A stretch of 64,000 nt of DNA from Paramesorhizobium deserti (GTDB taxonomy: Bacteria; Pseudomonadota; Alphaproteobacteria; Rhizobiales; Rhizobiaceae). The notes beneath the pieces are model-generated. The model was not told the origin of the DNA. It worked only from the letters and a program-made list of their open reading frames with translations, and searched no databases. The translations under genes and the position numbers were made by a program. The stretch covers positions 806,001-870,000 of the forward strand of contig NZ_LNTU01000001.1 of NCBI RefSeq assembly GCF_001558695.1, written 5' to 3'. Below, one piece after another: positions 48,405-56,397 of the stretch (positions are counted from its first letter, which is position 1; every line of letters begins with the position of its first letter).

Positions 48405-48599
48405 GGAGCAAGACTTAAAACAAACCGCCGGGAATTGGAATGAAGTCTCTGTCAGGAGGCTGAACGATCCACGCCAAAGTGCGTGCAGCAAAAAAGTGCG
48501 TGGTAGGAATTGCCGGGGATTTCAACATCACGCTTTTGTTACAAATATGTAATGTTTCGTGCCCTTGAATCGCCACGTTCCTCTCGCCAAATCATAACC

Positions 48600-48752
48600 G
48601 TCGACAACACGTCGATATCCGGTCTTCTGGCCCGTCCCCCGCTGGATTCCGGATCGGGCGGCAGCCTCACATCCCCCCTCTCCGGGCTGCCGCTTCATTA
48701 TAATGATCTGGCCGCTGCGGTACCCCCCTCACCGCAGCGGTCAAGTCTTTTT
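48600..48752 (+). ncRNA. Probable AbcR/alpha-r15-type trans-acting small RNA
   Basis: A non-coding segment divergent from polA that folds into consecutive hairpins and ends in a textbook terminator. ATCCGG (48617-48622) pairs with CCGGAT (48649-48654); GCGGCAGCC (48658-48666) pairs perfectly with GGCTGCCGC (48685-48693) and shows the loop TCACATCCCCCCTCTCCG; CCGCTGCGG (48712-48720) pairs with CCGCAGCGG (48732-48740) with the loop TACCCCCCTCA, followed by TTTTT at 48748-48752. C-rich single-stranded loops that mimic anti-Shine-Dalgarno sequence are the hallmark of AbcR sRNAs, which in several Rhizobiales lie next to polA and repress ABC-transporter mRNAs with Hfq. The 5' end is uncertain; a TTGAAT lies at 48565. 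Confidence 0.55.
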
Positions 48753-48783
48753 AGGGCGCCGTTCAGAGCGCCCTTCCTCTTTT
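48753..48783 (+). terminator. Second hairpin/terminator after the sRNA candidate
   Basis: AGGGCGC (48753-48759) pairs with GCGCCCT (48768-48774) and is followed by TCCTCTTTT. It lies immediately after the sRNA terminator and would insulate the vapBC module from upstream transcription. Confidence 0.6.
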
Positions 48784-48867
48784 CGCTTCCAAATACAGTT
48801 ACCTGCCGGCTCGCCTTGTTGCGATTGCCTTTTTGCGATATCCTGATTGCTAAAAGGAGATATCATT

Positions 48868-49113
48868 ATGCCGCTCTTCATACGCGACGATGAGGTGGCC
48901 GCCATGGCTGAGGAACTGGCGAGACTCACCAAGACGCGCAGCAAGACCGAGGCAGTGCGCATGGCGCTTCAGCACGAGCTGGATCGCACCCGGGCGCATG
49001 TACCGCTGCGTGATCGCCTTGCTAGAATCCATGAGAAGGCTGCAAGAATCGGCTTGCCCAATCCCACCTTCGACATGAAAGCCTATACCGACGAGATGTG
49101 GGGCGACACCTGA
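48868..49113 (+). CDS. VapB-type antitoxin
   Basis: An 81-residue antitoxin of the VapB/Rv0623-like family: MPLFIRDDEVAAMAEELARLTKTRSKTEAVRMALQHE is the ribbon-helix-helix-like DNA-binding half, and the C-terminal DLxA-type segment (GLPNPTFDMKAYTDEMWGDT) would block the toxin. ATG 48868 follows an AAAAGGAGA ribosome-binding site at ideal distance. Its TGA overlaps the toxin ATG by 1 bp. The pair would autorepress its promoter through VapB binding. Confidence 0.92.
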   Translation: MPLFIRDDEVAAMAEELARLTKTRSKTEAVRMALQHELDRTRAHVPLRDRLARIHEKAARIGLPNPTFDMKAYTDEMWGDT

Positions 49114-49541
49114 TGTTTCTGGATGCTTCGGCACTCGTTGCCGTTATCAACCAGGAAGCGGGCTGGCAGGAAATCGCAAAGCGCCTCTCCGACGTGCAGA
49201 ACGCCTGTTTTGTTTCTCCGCTTGTGCGGTTTGAAGCCACACTAGCCGTCGCTCGCGCCGCCGCCACAGCAGGTGGGGCGGCAGTTAGGCCGAGCTCGGA
49301 ACTCCTCGCCAGTGCACGCGAGATTGTCGACGATCTGATTGCAGAACTCGGTGCCAGCGAGATCAGCATTTCCGGAGAGATCGGAGACAAAGCCATTGAT
49401 GCTGCGATGACCTACGGCAAAGCCGTCGGCCATCGGGCTGGCCTTAACTTTGGTGATTGCTTTGCCTATGCGTGCGCAAAAATCCATGGCGTCGGACTCA
49501 TCTACAAGGGCGATGATTTCGCGCAAACCGATCTGGCATGA
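49113..49541 (+). CDS. VapC-type PIN-domain toxin
   Basis: A 142-residue PIN ribonuclease. The acidic catalytic residues are in place: Asp4 (MFLDASALVAV), Glu in VRFEATLAV, Asp in NFGDCFAYA and Asp in YKGDDFAQTDL. VapC toxins cut tRNA or rRNA when released from VapB. The TGATG overlap fixes the start and couples translation to the antitoxin. Nothing looks broken, so the module should be functional. Confidence 0.92.
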   Translation: MFLDASALVAVINQEAGWQEIAKRLSDVQNACFVSPLVRFEATLAVARAAATAGGAAVRPSSELLASAREIVDDLIAELGASEISISGEIGDKAIDAAMTYGKAVGHRAGLNFGDCFAYACAKIHGVGLIYKGDDFAQTDLA

Positions 49542-49634
49542 GGAATCCCTTTTCTCGATGACTCGCCTCTGTGCACAATCCTGAAAAATGGAATAGTCTG
49601 CGGCTCCCTTCGCGAATCGTAACCAGGTAGTCGC

Positions 49635-51026
49635 ATGTCCACGCTCGATCCCGTTCTTTCCCATCTCGATACCAATCTCGACCAGAGCCTCGACAGGCTG
49701 GTCGAGCTTTTGAAGATCAAGTCGATCTCGACCGATCCCGCCTACAAGGCCGAATGCCGCAAGGCGGCGGAGTGGCTGGTGGAGGATCTGAAGTCGATCG
49801 GCTTCGATGCCAGCGTGCGCGACACGCCGGGCCATCCGATGGTCGTCGCCCATCATGAAGGGGCGACGCCGGATGCGCCGCACGCCCTCTTCTACGGCCA
49901 TTACGACGTGCAGCCGGTCGATCCGCTGAACCTTTGGGAAAACGATCCCTTTTCGCCCGCCGTCAAAGAGGTTGAGCCGGGCCGCAAGATCATCACCGGG
50001 CGCGGCACCTCCGACGACAAGGGCCAGTTGATGACCTTTGTCGAGGCCTGCCGGGCCTACAAGGCGGTTCACGGCAATCTGCCCTGCCGCATCACCATCC
50101 TTTTCGAGGGCGAAGAGGAATCCGGCTCGCCATCGCTCAAGCCTTTCCTTAAAGAGCATGCAGAGGAGCTGAAGGCGGATTTCGCGCTTGTCTGCGATAC
50201 CGGCATGTGGGACCGCGAGACGCCTGCGATTTCGGTGGGCCTGCGCGGCCTTGTGGGCGAGGAAATCATCGTCAAGGCGGCCGACCGCGACCTGCACTCC
50301 GGCTTCTTCGGCGGTGCGGCGGCAAACCCGATCCACATCTTGACCCGCATTCTCGCCGATCTGCACGACGAGAACGGACGTGTCACCCTGCCGGGCTTCT
50401 ATGACGGTGTGGAGGAAACGCCGAAACAGATCCTGCAGATGTGGGACGGGCTCGGCCGCACGGCGGAGACTTTTCTCGGGCCGATCGGTCTTTCCATTCC
50501 ATCGGGCGAAAAGGGCAGGAGCGTTCTGGAGCTCACCTGGGCGCGGCCGACGGCGGAAGTCAACGGCATCACCGGCGGCTATACCGGCCAGGGCTTCAAG
50601 ACGGTGATCGCAGCGGAAGCCTCCGCCAAGGTCTCGTTCCGCCTCGTGCATCAACAGAACCCGGACAAGATCCGCGCCGCGTTCCGCGAATTCGTCAAGG
50701 CGCGCATTCCGGCCGACTGCTCGGTGGAGTTCCACCCGCATGGCGGTTCGCCGGCCATCCAGCTTTCCTACGATTCACCACTTCTCACCAAGGCCAAGGA
50801 TGCGCTTTCGGACGAATGGCCGAAGCCGGCCGTGCTGATCGCCATGGGCGGCTCGATCCCCATCGTCGGCGATTTCCAGTCGATGCTCGGTATGGAATCG
50901 CTGCTCGTCGGCTTCGGGCTGGAAGACGACCGCATCCACTCGCCGAACGAGAAATACGAGCTTCAATCCTTCCACAAGGGCCAGCGCTCATGGGCACGCA
51001 TCCTCGCTGCCCTGGCCAAGAGATAA
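49635..51026 (+). CDS. M20-family metallopeptidase (dipeptidase)
   Basis: A 463-residue di-zinc peptidase of the M20 family, in the carnosinase/cytosolic dipeptidase group. Metal-binding motifs: FYGHYDVQPV, GRGTSDDKGQ (bridging Asp), FEGEEESGS (catalytic and ligand Glu), CDTGMWD and RIHSPNEKY. The lid (dimerisation) domain occupies about residues 210-370. No signal peptide, so cytoplasmic. Ribonuclease D starts 13 bp downstream and is probably cotranscribed. Confidence 0.92.
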   Translation: MSTLDPVLSHLDTNLDQSLDRLVELLKIKSISTDPAYKAECRKAAEWLVEDLKSIGFDASVRDTPGHPMVVAHHEGATPDAPHALFYGHYDVQPVDPLNLWENDPFSPAVKEVEPGRKIITGRGTSDDKGQLMTFVEACRAYKAVHGNLPCRITILFEGEEESGSPSLKPFLKEHAEELKADFALVCDTGMWDRETPAISVGLRGLVGEEIIVKAADRDLHSGFFGGAAANPIHILTRILADLHDENGRVTLPGFYDGVEETPKQILQMWDGLGRTAETFLGPIGLSIPSGEKGRSVLELTWARPTAEVNGITGGYTGQGFKTVIAAEASAKVSFRLVHQQNPDKIRAAFREFVKARIPADCSVEFHPHGGSPAIQLSYDSPLLTKAKDALSDEWPKPAVLIAMGGSIPIVGDFQSMLGMESLLVGFGLEDDRIHSPNEKYELQSFHKGQRSWARILAALAKR

Positions 51027-51039
51027 CAGGAACAGCCGC

Positions 51040-51657
51040 ATGAGCATCCGCTTTCACAAAAACGACCTGCCTGATCTTTCACACTATCAGGTCGACGCCG
51101 TCGCCATCGATACCGAGACGCTCGGCCTCAAACCGCATCGCGACCGGCTCTGCGTGGTGCAGATATCGCCCGGCGACGGCACAGCGGACGTGATCCAGAT
51201 CGCGCCCGGACAGAAGAAGGCGCCCAATCTGGTGCGGCTCCTGAGGGATCGTTCGATCACCAAGATCTTCCACTACGGCCGGTTCGACCTGGCCGTGCTC
51301 GCCCACACCTTCGGCGTCATGGCTCAGCCGGTCTTCTGCACCAAGATCGCATCCCGGCTCACCCGCACCTATACGGACCGGCACGGGTTGAAGGAGCTCT
51401 GCGGCGAACTGCTCGACGTGACGATTTCCAAGCAGCAGCAATCCTCGGACTGGGCGGCGGAGGTGCTTTCACCCGCGCAGCTCGAATATGCGGCTTCCGA
51501 CGTGCTCTATCTGCACCGGCTCAAGGATGTGCTGGAGGCAAGGCTGAAGCGCGACGGACGGCTTAAGGAGGCCGAAGCCTGCTTCCGCTTCCTGCCGACC
51601 CGCGCCAAGCTCGACCTGATGGGCTGGGATGAAGAGGATATTTTTGCTCATAGCTGA
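51040..51657 (+). CDS. rnd: Ribonuclease D (short form)
   Basis: A DEDDy 3'-5' exoribonuclease of 205 residues, consisting of the exonuclease domain without the HRDC domains of E. coli RNase D. Catalytic residues: Asp-Glu in VAIDTETLGL, Asp in FHYGRFDLAVL, and Tyr/Asp in LEYAASDVLYL. It would trim tRNA and other RNA 3' ends. In the Rhizobiales orders I recall this short rnd precedes lptC; here it follows a dipeptidase gene and ends at a hairpin repeat. Confidence 0.92.
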   Translation: MSIRFHKNDLPDLSHYQVDAVAIDTETLGLKPHRDRLCVVQISPGDGTADVIQIAPGQKKAPNLVRLLRDRSITKIFHYGRFDLAVLAHTFGVMAQPVFCTKIASRLTRTYTDRHGLKELCGELLDVTISKQQQSSDWAAEVLSPAQLEYAASDVLYLHRLKDVLEARLKRDGRLKEAEACFRFLPTRAKLDLMGWDEEDIFAHS

Positions 51658-51699
51658 GTGAATATATTCATGCTTCCGTAGCGGCCACGGCACCGTAGA

Positions 51700-51736
51700 G
51701 GAATGGATCCCAGTGACGAGCACTGGGATCCATTCC
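51700..51736. repeat. Perfect 16-bp hairpin between rnd and the acyltransferase gene
   Basis: GGAATGGATCCCAGTG (51700-51715), loop ACGAG, CACTGGGATCCATTCC (51721-51736). It lies between convergent genes and would act as a hairpin in both transcripts. The CAGTG/CACTG core with GACGAG-like loop resembles units at 42989 and 43109 and is a common alphaproteobacterial intergenic palindrome. Confidence 0.8.
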
Positions 51737-51787
51737 TTTACATTTCCATGACAGCAACGGTTCATAACAGATTCCGGCGCTATTCAC

Positions 51788-52891
51788 TTACTCCGCCGCC
51801 ACAGCCGCCGTTTTCTTTTGCGGCGCCCTGTCGATGATGGCCCATGCCGGACGCTTGAACAGGAAGTGGCCGTAGCCGCTCCATTGCACCAGCGCATAGA
51901 GGATGACCGGGCCGACGACGCCGGCGGCGGTCGTCAGGAACGAGATCGTGCCGATATCGGCGATGACGCCGCTCTTGAGAAGCACGGTGCGCGTCACCGC
52001 CATCGGCAGGAAAAAGGCGAGATAGACGACGATTGAATGGCTGCCCAGCCAGCTCAAGCCCCGGTGCAGCGGATTGGCCCCGGCAAGCCGTGAGAGGAGC
52101 GCCGAGGTCGCCACGATGGCGAAGGCCCCGGCGAGACCGAGGAAAAGCGAGATGAGAGGCAGTTCGCTCCAGCCGCCGCGCCCGCCTGACATGAAGGCCT
52201 CAGGCGTGAGCAGCGAAGCGAGAGAGGGAGGTGCGGGCGTGAATACCAGCACATATTCGACCAAGGCCCAGAGAGCCAGCCCGGCCAGCCCCACCAGCGG
52301 CCGCTGGCGCAGCCAGTCGGCGGCACGGAAAATGGCCGGGGCAAACGCATAGCCGGCGAAGAAATAGACGAAACGCCCGCAGAACTCATCGATCATCACC
52401 CAGCCGGTATGGATAGGCAGCGTCTCCAGAAGTGCGAGCGCTGAGAAGACGAGCCAGGCCGGCACTCTTTTGACCAGTCGCGTCACCAGGAAGAACACCG
52501 GCAGGATATAGATGAACCAGAGCGTGCCGAAGGGCTCGACGAAGGACATGAGATAGGCGGAGACGACGCCGCGCGCGCCTTCCTCCGCGGCGATGCCCGG
52601 CGCCTTGAAGACGAACTGGATCGTCAGCCACAGAATGTAGAAATAGAGGAAATGCACGACCTTGCGATCGATATAGCGGCGCCAGGGGCGGTCGATCACG
52701 AGGCCCAGGAACAGACCGGAAATCAGGAAGAAATCGGGCATGCGGAAGGGCTTGGCGAAGGAGACGACATAATGCATCCAGCCTTCCGCCCCCGCGGCTT
52801 TCTCGACGCCCAATGTGGAATGCATCATCACGACGAAGATGATGCACATGCCCTTGGCGATATCGACCCAGTCGACTCTCTGTTTTTCCAT
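51788..52891 (-). CDS. Acyltransferase 3 family membrane protein
   Basis: A polytopic membrane acyltransferase of the OafA/NodX/OpgC type, 367 residues and about 10 helices. The N-terminal RVDWVDIAKGMCIIFVVMMH carries the conserved Asp-x-x-(R/K)-G and His of the family, and FRMPDFFLISGLFLG the conserved motif after helix 2. Members O-acylate surface polysaccharides, LPS, Nod factors or periplasmic glucans. With a cyclic glucan synthase gene about 11 kb away, succinylation (OpgC-like) of glucan is conceivable but not shown. A perfect CtrA-type site lies 66-80 bp upstream of the start. Confidence 0.88.
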   Translation of the reverse strand: MEKQRVDWVDIAKGMCIIFVVMMHSTLGVEKAAGAEGWMHYVVSFAKPFRMPDFFLISGLFLGLVIDRPWRRYIDRKVVHFLYFYILWLTIQFVFKAPGIAAEEGARGVVSAYLMSFVEPFGTLWFIYILPVFFLVTRLVKRVPAWLVFSALALLETLPIHTGWVMIDEFCGRFVYFFAGYAFAPAIFRAADWLRQRPLVGLAGLALWALVEYVLVFTPAPPSLASLLTPEAFMSGGRGGWSELPLISLFLGLAGAFAIVATSALLSRLAGANPLHRGLSWLGSHSIVVYLAFFLPMAVTRTVLLKSGVIADIGTISFLTTAAGVVGPVILYALVQWSGYGHFLFKRPAWAIIDRAPQKKTAAVAAE

Positions 52892-52956
52892 AATTCTCTT
52901 CGCGCCCCTGCCAAAAGAGGAATTAGCATATCCGCGGATAGCGGAGAAATGCTTAT

Positions 52957-52971
52957 TTAAAAAGAACTTAA
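52957..52971. promoter_or_regulatory. CtrA-type full site between the acyltransferase and omp25-like genes
   Basis: TTAA (52957-52960), seven bases, TTAA (52968-52971), then CG. It lies 66 bp upstream of the minus-strand acyltransferase start and about 195 bp upstream of the Omp25-like start in the 274-bp divergent region. Confidence 0.55.
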
Positions 52972-53165
52972 CGTAACGTCATCTGAGCGCGAGGTTTTCC
53001 CTCGATGCTCAGCCATCGGTTGAACCGTTCACAAACTCGTGACGAGATTGTGGCAACTTCATGTCATAAACAGCCCTGCTTTTCCGGGCGCTGTGTCCTT
53101 TACGCTACAGACAAGATGCAACCCACGCGTATATAAGTTGTGCATCAAATGACTGGAGAAACGCC

Positions 53166-53855
53166 ATGAAAGTTAAGTATTTCATCGCCGCTTCCGCGAT
53201 TGCGCTGTGCGCGGCAACCAGCGCAAAAGCGGCGGACGTCGTCTACGATCAGGAACCCGCCCCGGTGTACACGCCGCCGGTTTTCAGCTGGACGGGCGCA
53301 TATATCGGTGCCCAGGTCGGCTATGGATGGGGCAAGTCCGAGGCTGACGTCGGGGATGCCTTTTCCTCCGAACTGAAGCCGGATGGTTTCCTCGGCGGCA
53401 TCTATGGCGGCTATAATTGGGAAGCCGGCAATAACATCGTTCTCGGCCTTGACGCCGACATCAGCTATGCCGATCTCCAGGAAGAAGCCGACTTCTTCGA
53501 AGGTGGCGCTTATCTCTACACCGGCGAAGCCAAGTTGCGCTGGTCGGGTGCCGTGCGTGCTCGCGCCGGTTATGCGGTTGACCGCTTCCTCCCCTACATC
53601 GCCGGCGGTGTCGCCTTCGGCGAAGTCGAGCACAATGCCAATATCGACGGCGTAAGCGTTCTCGACGACAAGAAGACCCAGACGGGCTGGACGCTCGGCG
53701 CCGGTGTCGATTATGCGGCCACGGATAATGTGATCGTGCGCTTCGAATATCGCTACACCGATCTCGGCGACGAAGATTTCGATTTCGGCGGCGTCAACTA
53801 CAATGCCGATTTCAAGTCGCACGACATCCGTCTCGGCGTTGCCTACAAGTTCTGA
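53166..53855 (+). CDS. Outer membrane beta-barrel protein, Omp25/Omp31 family
   Basis: A 229-residue outer-membrane protein with signal peptide (cleavage after SAKA, residue 22 or so) and an eight-strand barrel ending in the classic C-terminal Phe (VAYKF). Family features: FSWTGAYIGAQVGYGWG, GFLGGIYGGYNWE, RARAGYAVDRFLPYIAGGVAFG and NVIVRFEYRYTDLG. Brucella Omp25 and rhizobial RopB-like proteins belong here and bind LPS and peptidoglycan. It is monocistronic: long upstream region with TATAAG at about 53132 as a candidate -10, and a strong terminator downstream. Confidence 0.92.
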   Translation: MKVKYFIAASAIALCAATSAKAADVVYDQEPAPVYTPPVFSWTGAYIGAQVGYGWGKSEADVGDAFSSELKPDGFLGGIYGGYNWEAGNNIVLGLDADISYADLQEEADFFEGGAYLYTGEAKLRWSGAVRARAGYAVDRFLPYIAGGVAFGEVEHNANIDGVSVLDDKKTQTGWTLGAGVDYAATDNVIVRFEYRYTDLGDEDFDFGGVNYNADFKSHDIRLGVAYKF

Positions 53856-53880
53856 TCGCTCTCGCGTCAGCCTGCGTCGA

Positions 53881-53904
53881 AGCCCCGCGATTCGCGGGGC
53901 TTTT
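53881..53904 (+). terminator. Rho-independent terminator of the omp25-like gene
   Basis: AGCCCCGC (53881-53888) and GCGGGGCT (53894-53901) pair perfectly over a 5-nt loop, followed directly by TTTT. It lies 26 bp after the stop. Confidence 0.92.
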
Positions 53905-53976
53905 CCTTTATAAGCACATGGAATCCACGCATTTTCGCGGCGCCCGAGACGGGCTGGCGGATTTGCAAATTATAAC

Positions 53977-53991
53977 TTAACGCCCCTTTAA
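53977..53991. promoter_or_regulatory. CtrA-type full site upstream of the class A PBP gene
   Basis: TTAA (53977-53980), seven bases, TTAA (53988-53991). It lies 72-86 bp upstream of the ATG at 54064, in a typical promoter position, with no other gene start nearby. Confidence 0.55.
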
Positions 53992-54063
53992 ACCGCCGCA
54001 TTTACCCTGCAACCCCAAGGGACGATTACGACGTAAATTCAAGAAAGCGGGTTGATAAAGGGC

Positions 54064-56328
54064 ATGGCTTCAGGCGGAGACAGGGGCAAGCGCATCGAAC
54101 CTTCCTTCGGTGATGATAGCCGCAGGACACGGGACGATGATCTGCGCGTCGACGAAAACGACCGCGCCGCACCCGCGCCGGCACGCCGCAAGTCCAAATC
54201 CGCAAAGACCGGATCGAAACGAGACCGCAGGAATTCCGGCCGCGGCCAGAGGCGCGGCTTTTTCGGGCTTCTGCGCCGTATGGTCTACTGGTCACTGGTT
54301 CTGGGGCTGTGGGGCGGCATCGCCCTTGGCGGGATCGTCATCTATTTCGCGGCGCAGATGCCGCAGACCACCACCTGGACCATTCCCGACAGGCCGCCCA
54401 ACGTCAAGATCGTCGACGTCGGCGGCAATCTCATCGCCAATCGCGGGACGACGGGCGGCGAGGCGGTCGGCCTTCACGACATGTCGCCCTATATCCCCCA
54501 GGCGGTCATCGCCATCGAGGACCGGCGCTTCTATTCGCATTTCGGCGTAGACCCGATCGGCCTCGCCCGCGCGATCATTACCAACATCACGAGCGGACGC
54601 ATGGTGCAGGGTGGCTCGACGCTGACGCAGCAGCTCGCGAAGAACCTGTTCCTGACGCCTGAGAGAACCATCGAGCGCAAGGTCCAGGAAGTGCTGCTGG
54701 CGCTATGGCTGGAGCACAAATATTCCAAGGACCAGATACTCGAAATGTATCTGAACCGGGTCTATCTCGGATCCGGCGCTTACGGCGTCGCCGCAGCCTC
54801 GCGGCGTTATTTCGACAAGCCCGCGCGCGACGTGAACCTGATGGAGGCTGCAACGCTGGCGGGGCTGCTGAAGGCGCCTTCACGGCTTTCGCCGGCACGC
54901 GATCCGGAAGCCGCGTCGGATCGGGCGAAGCTGGTGCTCAACGCCATGCGCGAGCAGGGCATGATCCAGGACAGCGAACTGGCCGTCGCCATGAGCGAAC
55001 CGCCGACACGCGCCGCCGCCTATTGGTCGGGCTCTGAAAACTATGTCGCGGACCAGGTGATGCGGGAACTGCCGGCGTTGATCGGCGAAACGAAGAGCGA
55101 CGTGATCGTCGACACCACGATCGACCTGCATCTGCAGAAGATCGGCGAAGAATCAATCCGTGATCTCATCTCCGCCAATGGCAAGAAGATGAATGTCTCA
55201 CAAGGCGCGCTGGTCTCCATCGACGGGACTGGCGCGGTGCGCGCCATGATCGGCGGCTATGATTATGCCAACAGCCAGTTCGACCGCGCCACCGAAGCCA
55301 AGCGCCAGCCGGGATCGACCTTCAAGCCCTTCGTCTATCTCTCCGCGCTCGAACAGGGCCGCACGCCGGATTCGGTGCGTAACGACGCGCCTGTCAAGAT
55401 CGGCAAGTGGACGCCCGGCAACTACAACGGCAAATATTTCGGCCCGGTGACGCTTGCGACCGCGCTCTCGCACTCGCTCAACTCCGTCGCCGCCCAGCTC
55501 GTCATGGAAGTCGGCCCGCAAACCGTGGTCGATACGGCCCATCGCCTCGGCATCCAGTCGAAGCTGACGGCCAATGCCTCCCTGGCGCTCGGCACCTCGG
55601 AGGTGACGCTGCTCGAGCTGACCGATGCCTTTACGCCCTTCGCCAATGGCGGCTACACGGCGCCGGTGCACATCATCAAGCGCGTGACGGATTCGAACGG
55701 CAAGGTGCTCTATGAGAACACCCAAAGCGGCGGCGAACGCGTGATCGACCCACGGAATGTCGGCATGATGAACGCCATGCTGCGCCAGACCGTGGAAGAC
55801 GGAACGGCAAAGAGCGGCAAATTCGGCTGGCCGGCGGCCGGCAAAACCGGCACCAGCCAGAACTTCCGCGATGCCTGGTTCATCGGCTATACGGCCAATC
55901 TCACCACCGGGGTCTGGTTCGGCAATGACGACGGAAAGCCGATGAAGCATGTCAGCGGCGGCTCGCTGCCGGTCAAGGCATGGAAGGAATTCATGGTCGC
56001 GGCCCACAAGGGCGTGCCGGTCGCCGAACTCCCCGGCAATTACCAGATCGAGAATGTGCTTCCGGGCGGCAGTGACGAACTGCCCGATTCCAATGCGCCC
56101 TCACCTTACGACCCGAACAATCCGGCCGGCGGCATGCCCATGGCGAACGAGGATGACGGCTATTGGCCGCCTGCGCCCGATGCGGCGCGAACCGGCTCGA
56201 CGCGGATGATCGAAAGCGCGCCCGTCGCCTCGCGCGGCCCGGTCCCGCCCGCCGATGTCGGCGGCGGACGCCAGTCCGGCGGCAAGACGACAACGCTGCT
56301 CGATCTCATCATGGGGAATGCGCAGTAG
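54064..56328 (+). CDS. Class A penicillin-binding protein (PBP1 family)
   Basis: A bifunctional peptidoglycan glycosyltransferase/transpeptidase of 754 residues. A basic cytoplasmic tail of about 65 residues precedes one membrane helix (about 70-97). The GT51 domain shows EDRRFYSHFGVD (catalytic Glu152), QGGSTLTQQLAKN and RKVQEVLLALWLE. The transpeptidase has STFK with nucleophile Ser418, SLNS and KTGTSQNF. The C-terminus is Pro/Gly-rich. ATG 54064 is chosen over a TTG four codons earlier. In polar-growing Rhizobiales a class A PBP of this kind is the main elongation enzyme. A perfect CtrA-type site precedes it, and its stop abuts junction element D. Confidence 0.95.
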   Translation: MASGGDRGKRIEPSFGDDSRRTRDDDLRVDENDRAAPAPARRKSKSAKTGSKRDRRNSGRGQRRGFFGLLRRMVYWSLVLGLWGGIALGGIVIYFAAQMPQTTTWTIPDRPPNVKIVDVGGNLIANRGTTGGEAVGLHDMSPYIPQAVIAIEDRRFYSHFGVDPIGLARAIITNITSGRMVQGGSTLTQQLAKNLFLTPERTIERKVQEVLLALWLEHKYSKDQILEMYLNRVYLGSGAYGVAAASRRYFDKPARDVNLMEAATLAGLLKAPSRLSPARDPEAASDRAKLVLNAMREQGMIQDSELAVAMSEPPTRAAAYWSGSENYVADQVMRELPALIGETKSDVIVDTTIDLHLQKIGEESIRDLISANGKKMNVSQGALVSIDGTGAVRAMIGGYDYANSQFDRATEAKRQPGSTFKPFVYLSALEQGRTPDSVRNDAPVKIGKWTPGNYNGKYFGPVTLATALSHSLNSVAAQLVMEVGPQTVVDTAHRLGIQSKLTANASLALGTSEVTLLELTDAFTPFANGGYTAPVHIIKRVTDSNGKVLYENTQSGGERVIDPRNVGMMNAMLRQTVEDGTAKSGKFGWPAAGKTGTSQNFRDAWFIGYTANLTTGVWFGNDDGKPMKHVSGGSLPVKAWKEFMVAAHKGVPVAELPGNYQIENVLPGGSDELPDSNAPSPYDPNNPAGGMPMANEDDGYWPPAPDAARTGSTRMIESAPVASRGPVPPADVGGGRQSGGKTTTLLDLIMGNAQ

Positions 56329-56397
56329 GAGTGAGTAGGGAATAGTGAGTAGTGAGATAGTAGAGGGCTTCTACTCCCTACCTCACTTATCTCACTC
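56329..56397. repeat. Convergent-junction hairpin element D (PBP/glpK)
   Basis: Directly after the PBP stop comes GAGTGAGTAGGGAATAGTGA, then a run of GTGAGTA/GTGAGATA units, and after GGGCTT the pyrimidine-rich return arm ending CTCACTTATCTCACTC. Units are GTGAGTA/GGGAATA, a diverged version of elements A-C. On the minus strand it supplies the TGA stop of glpK (56392-56394, GAGTGA). Confidence 0.75.
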
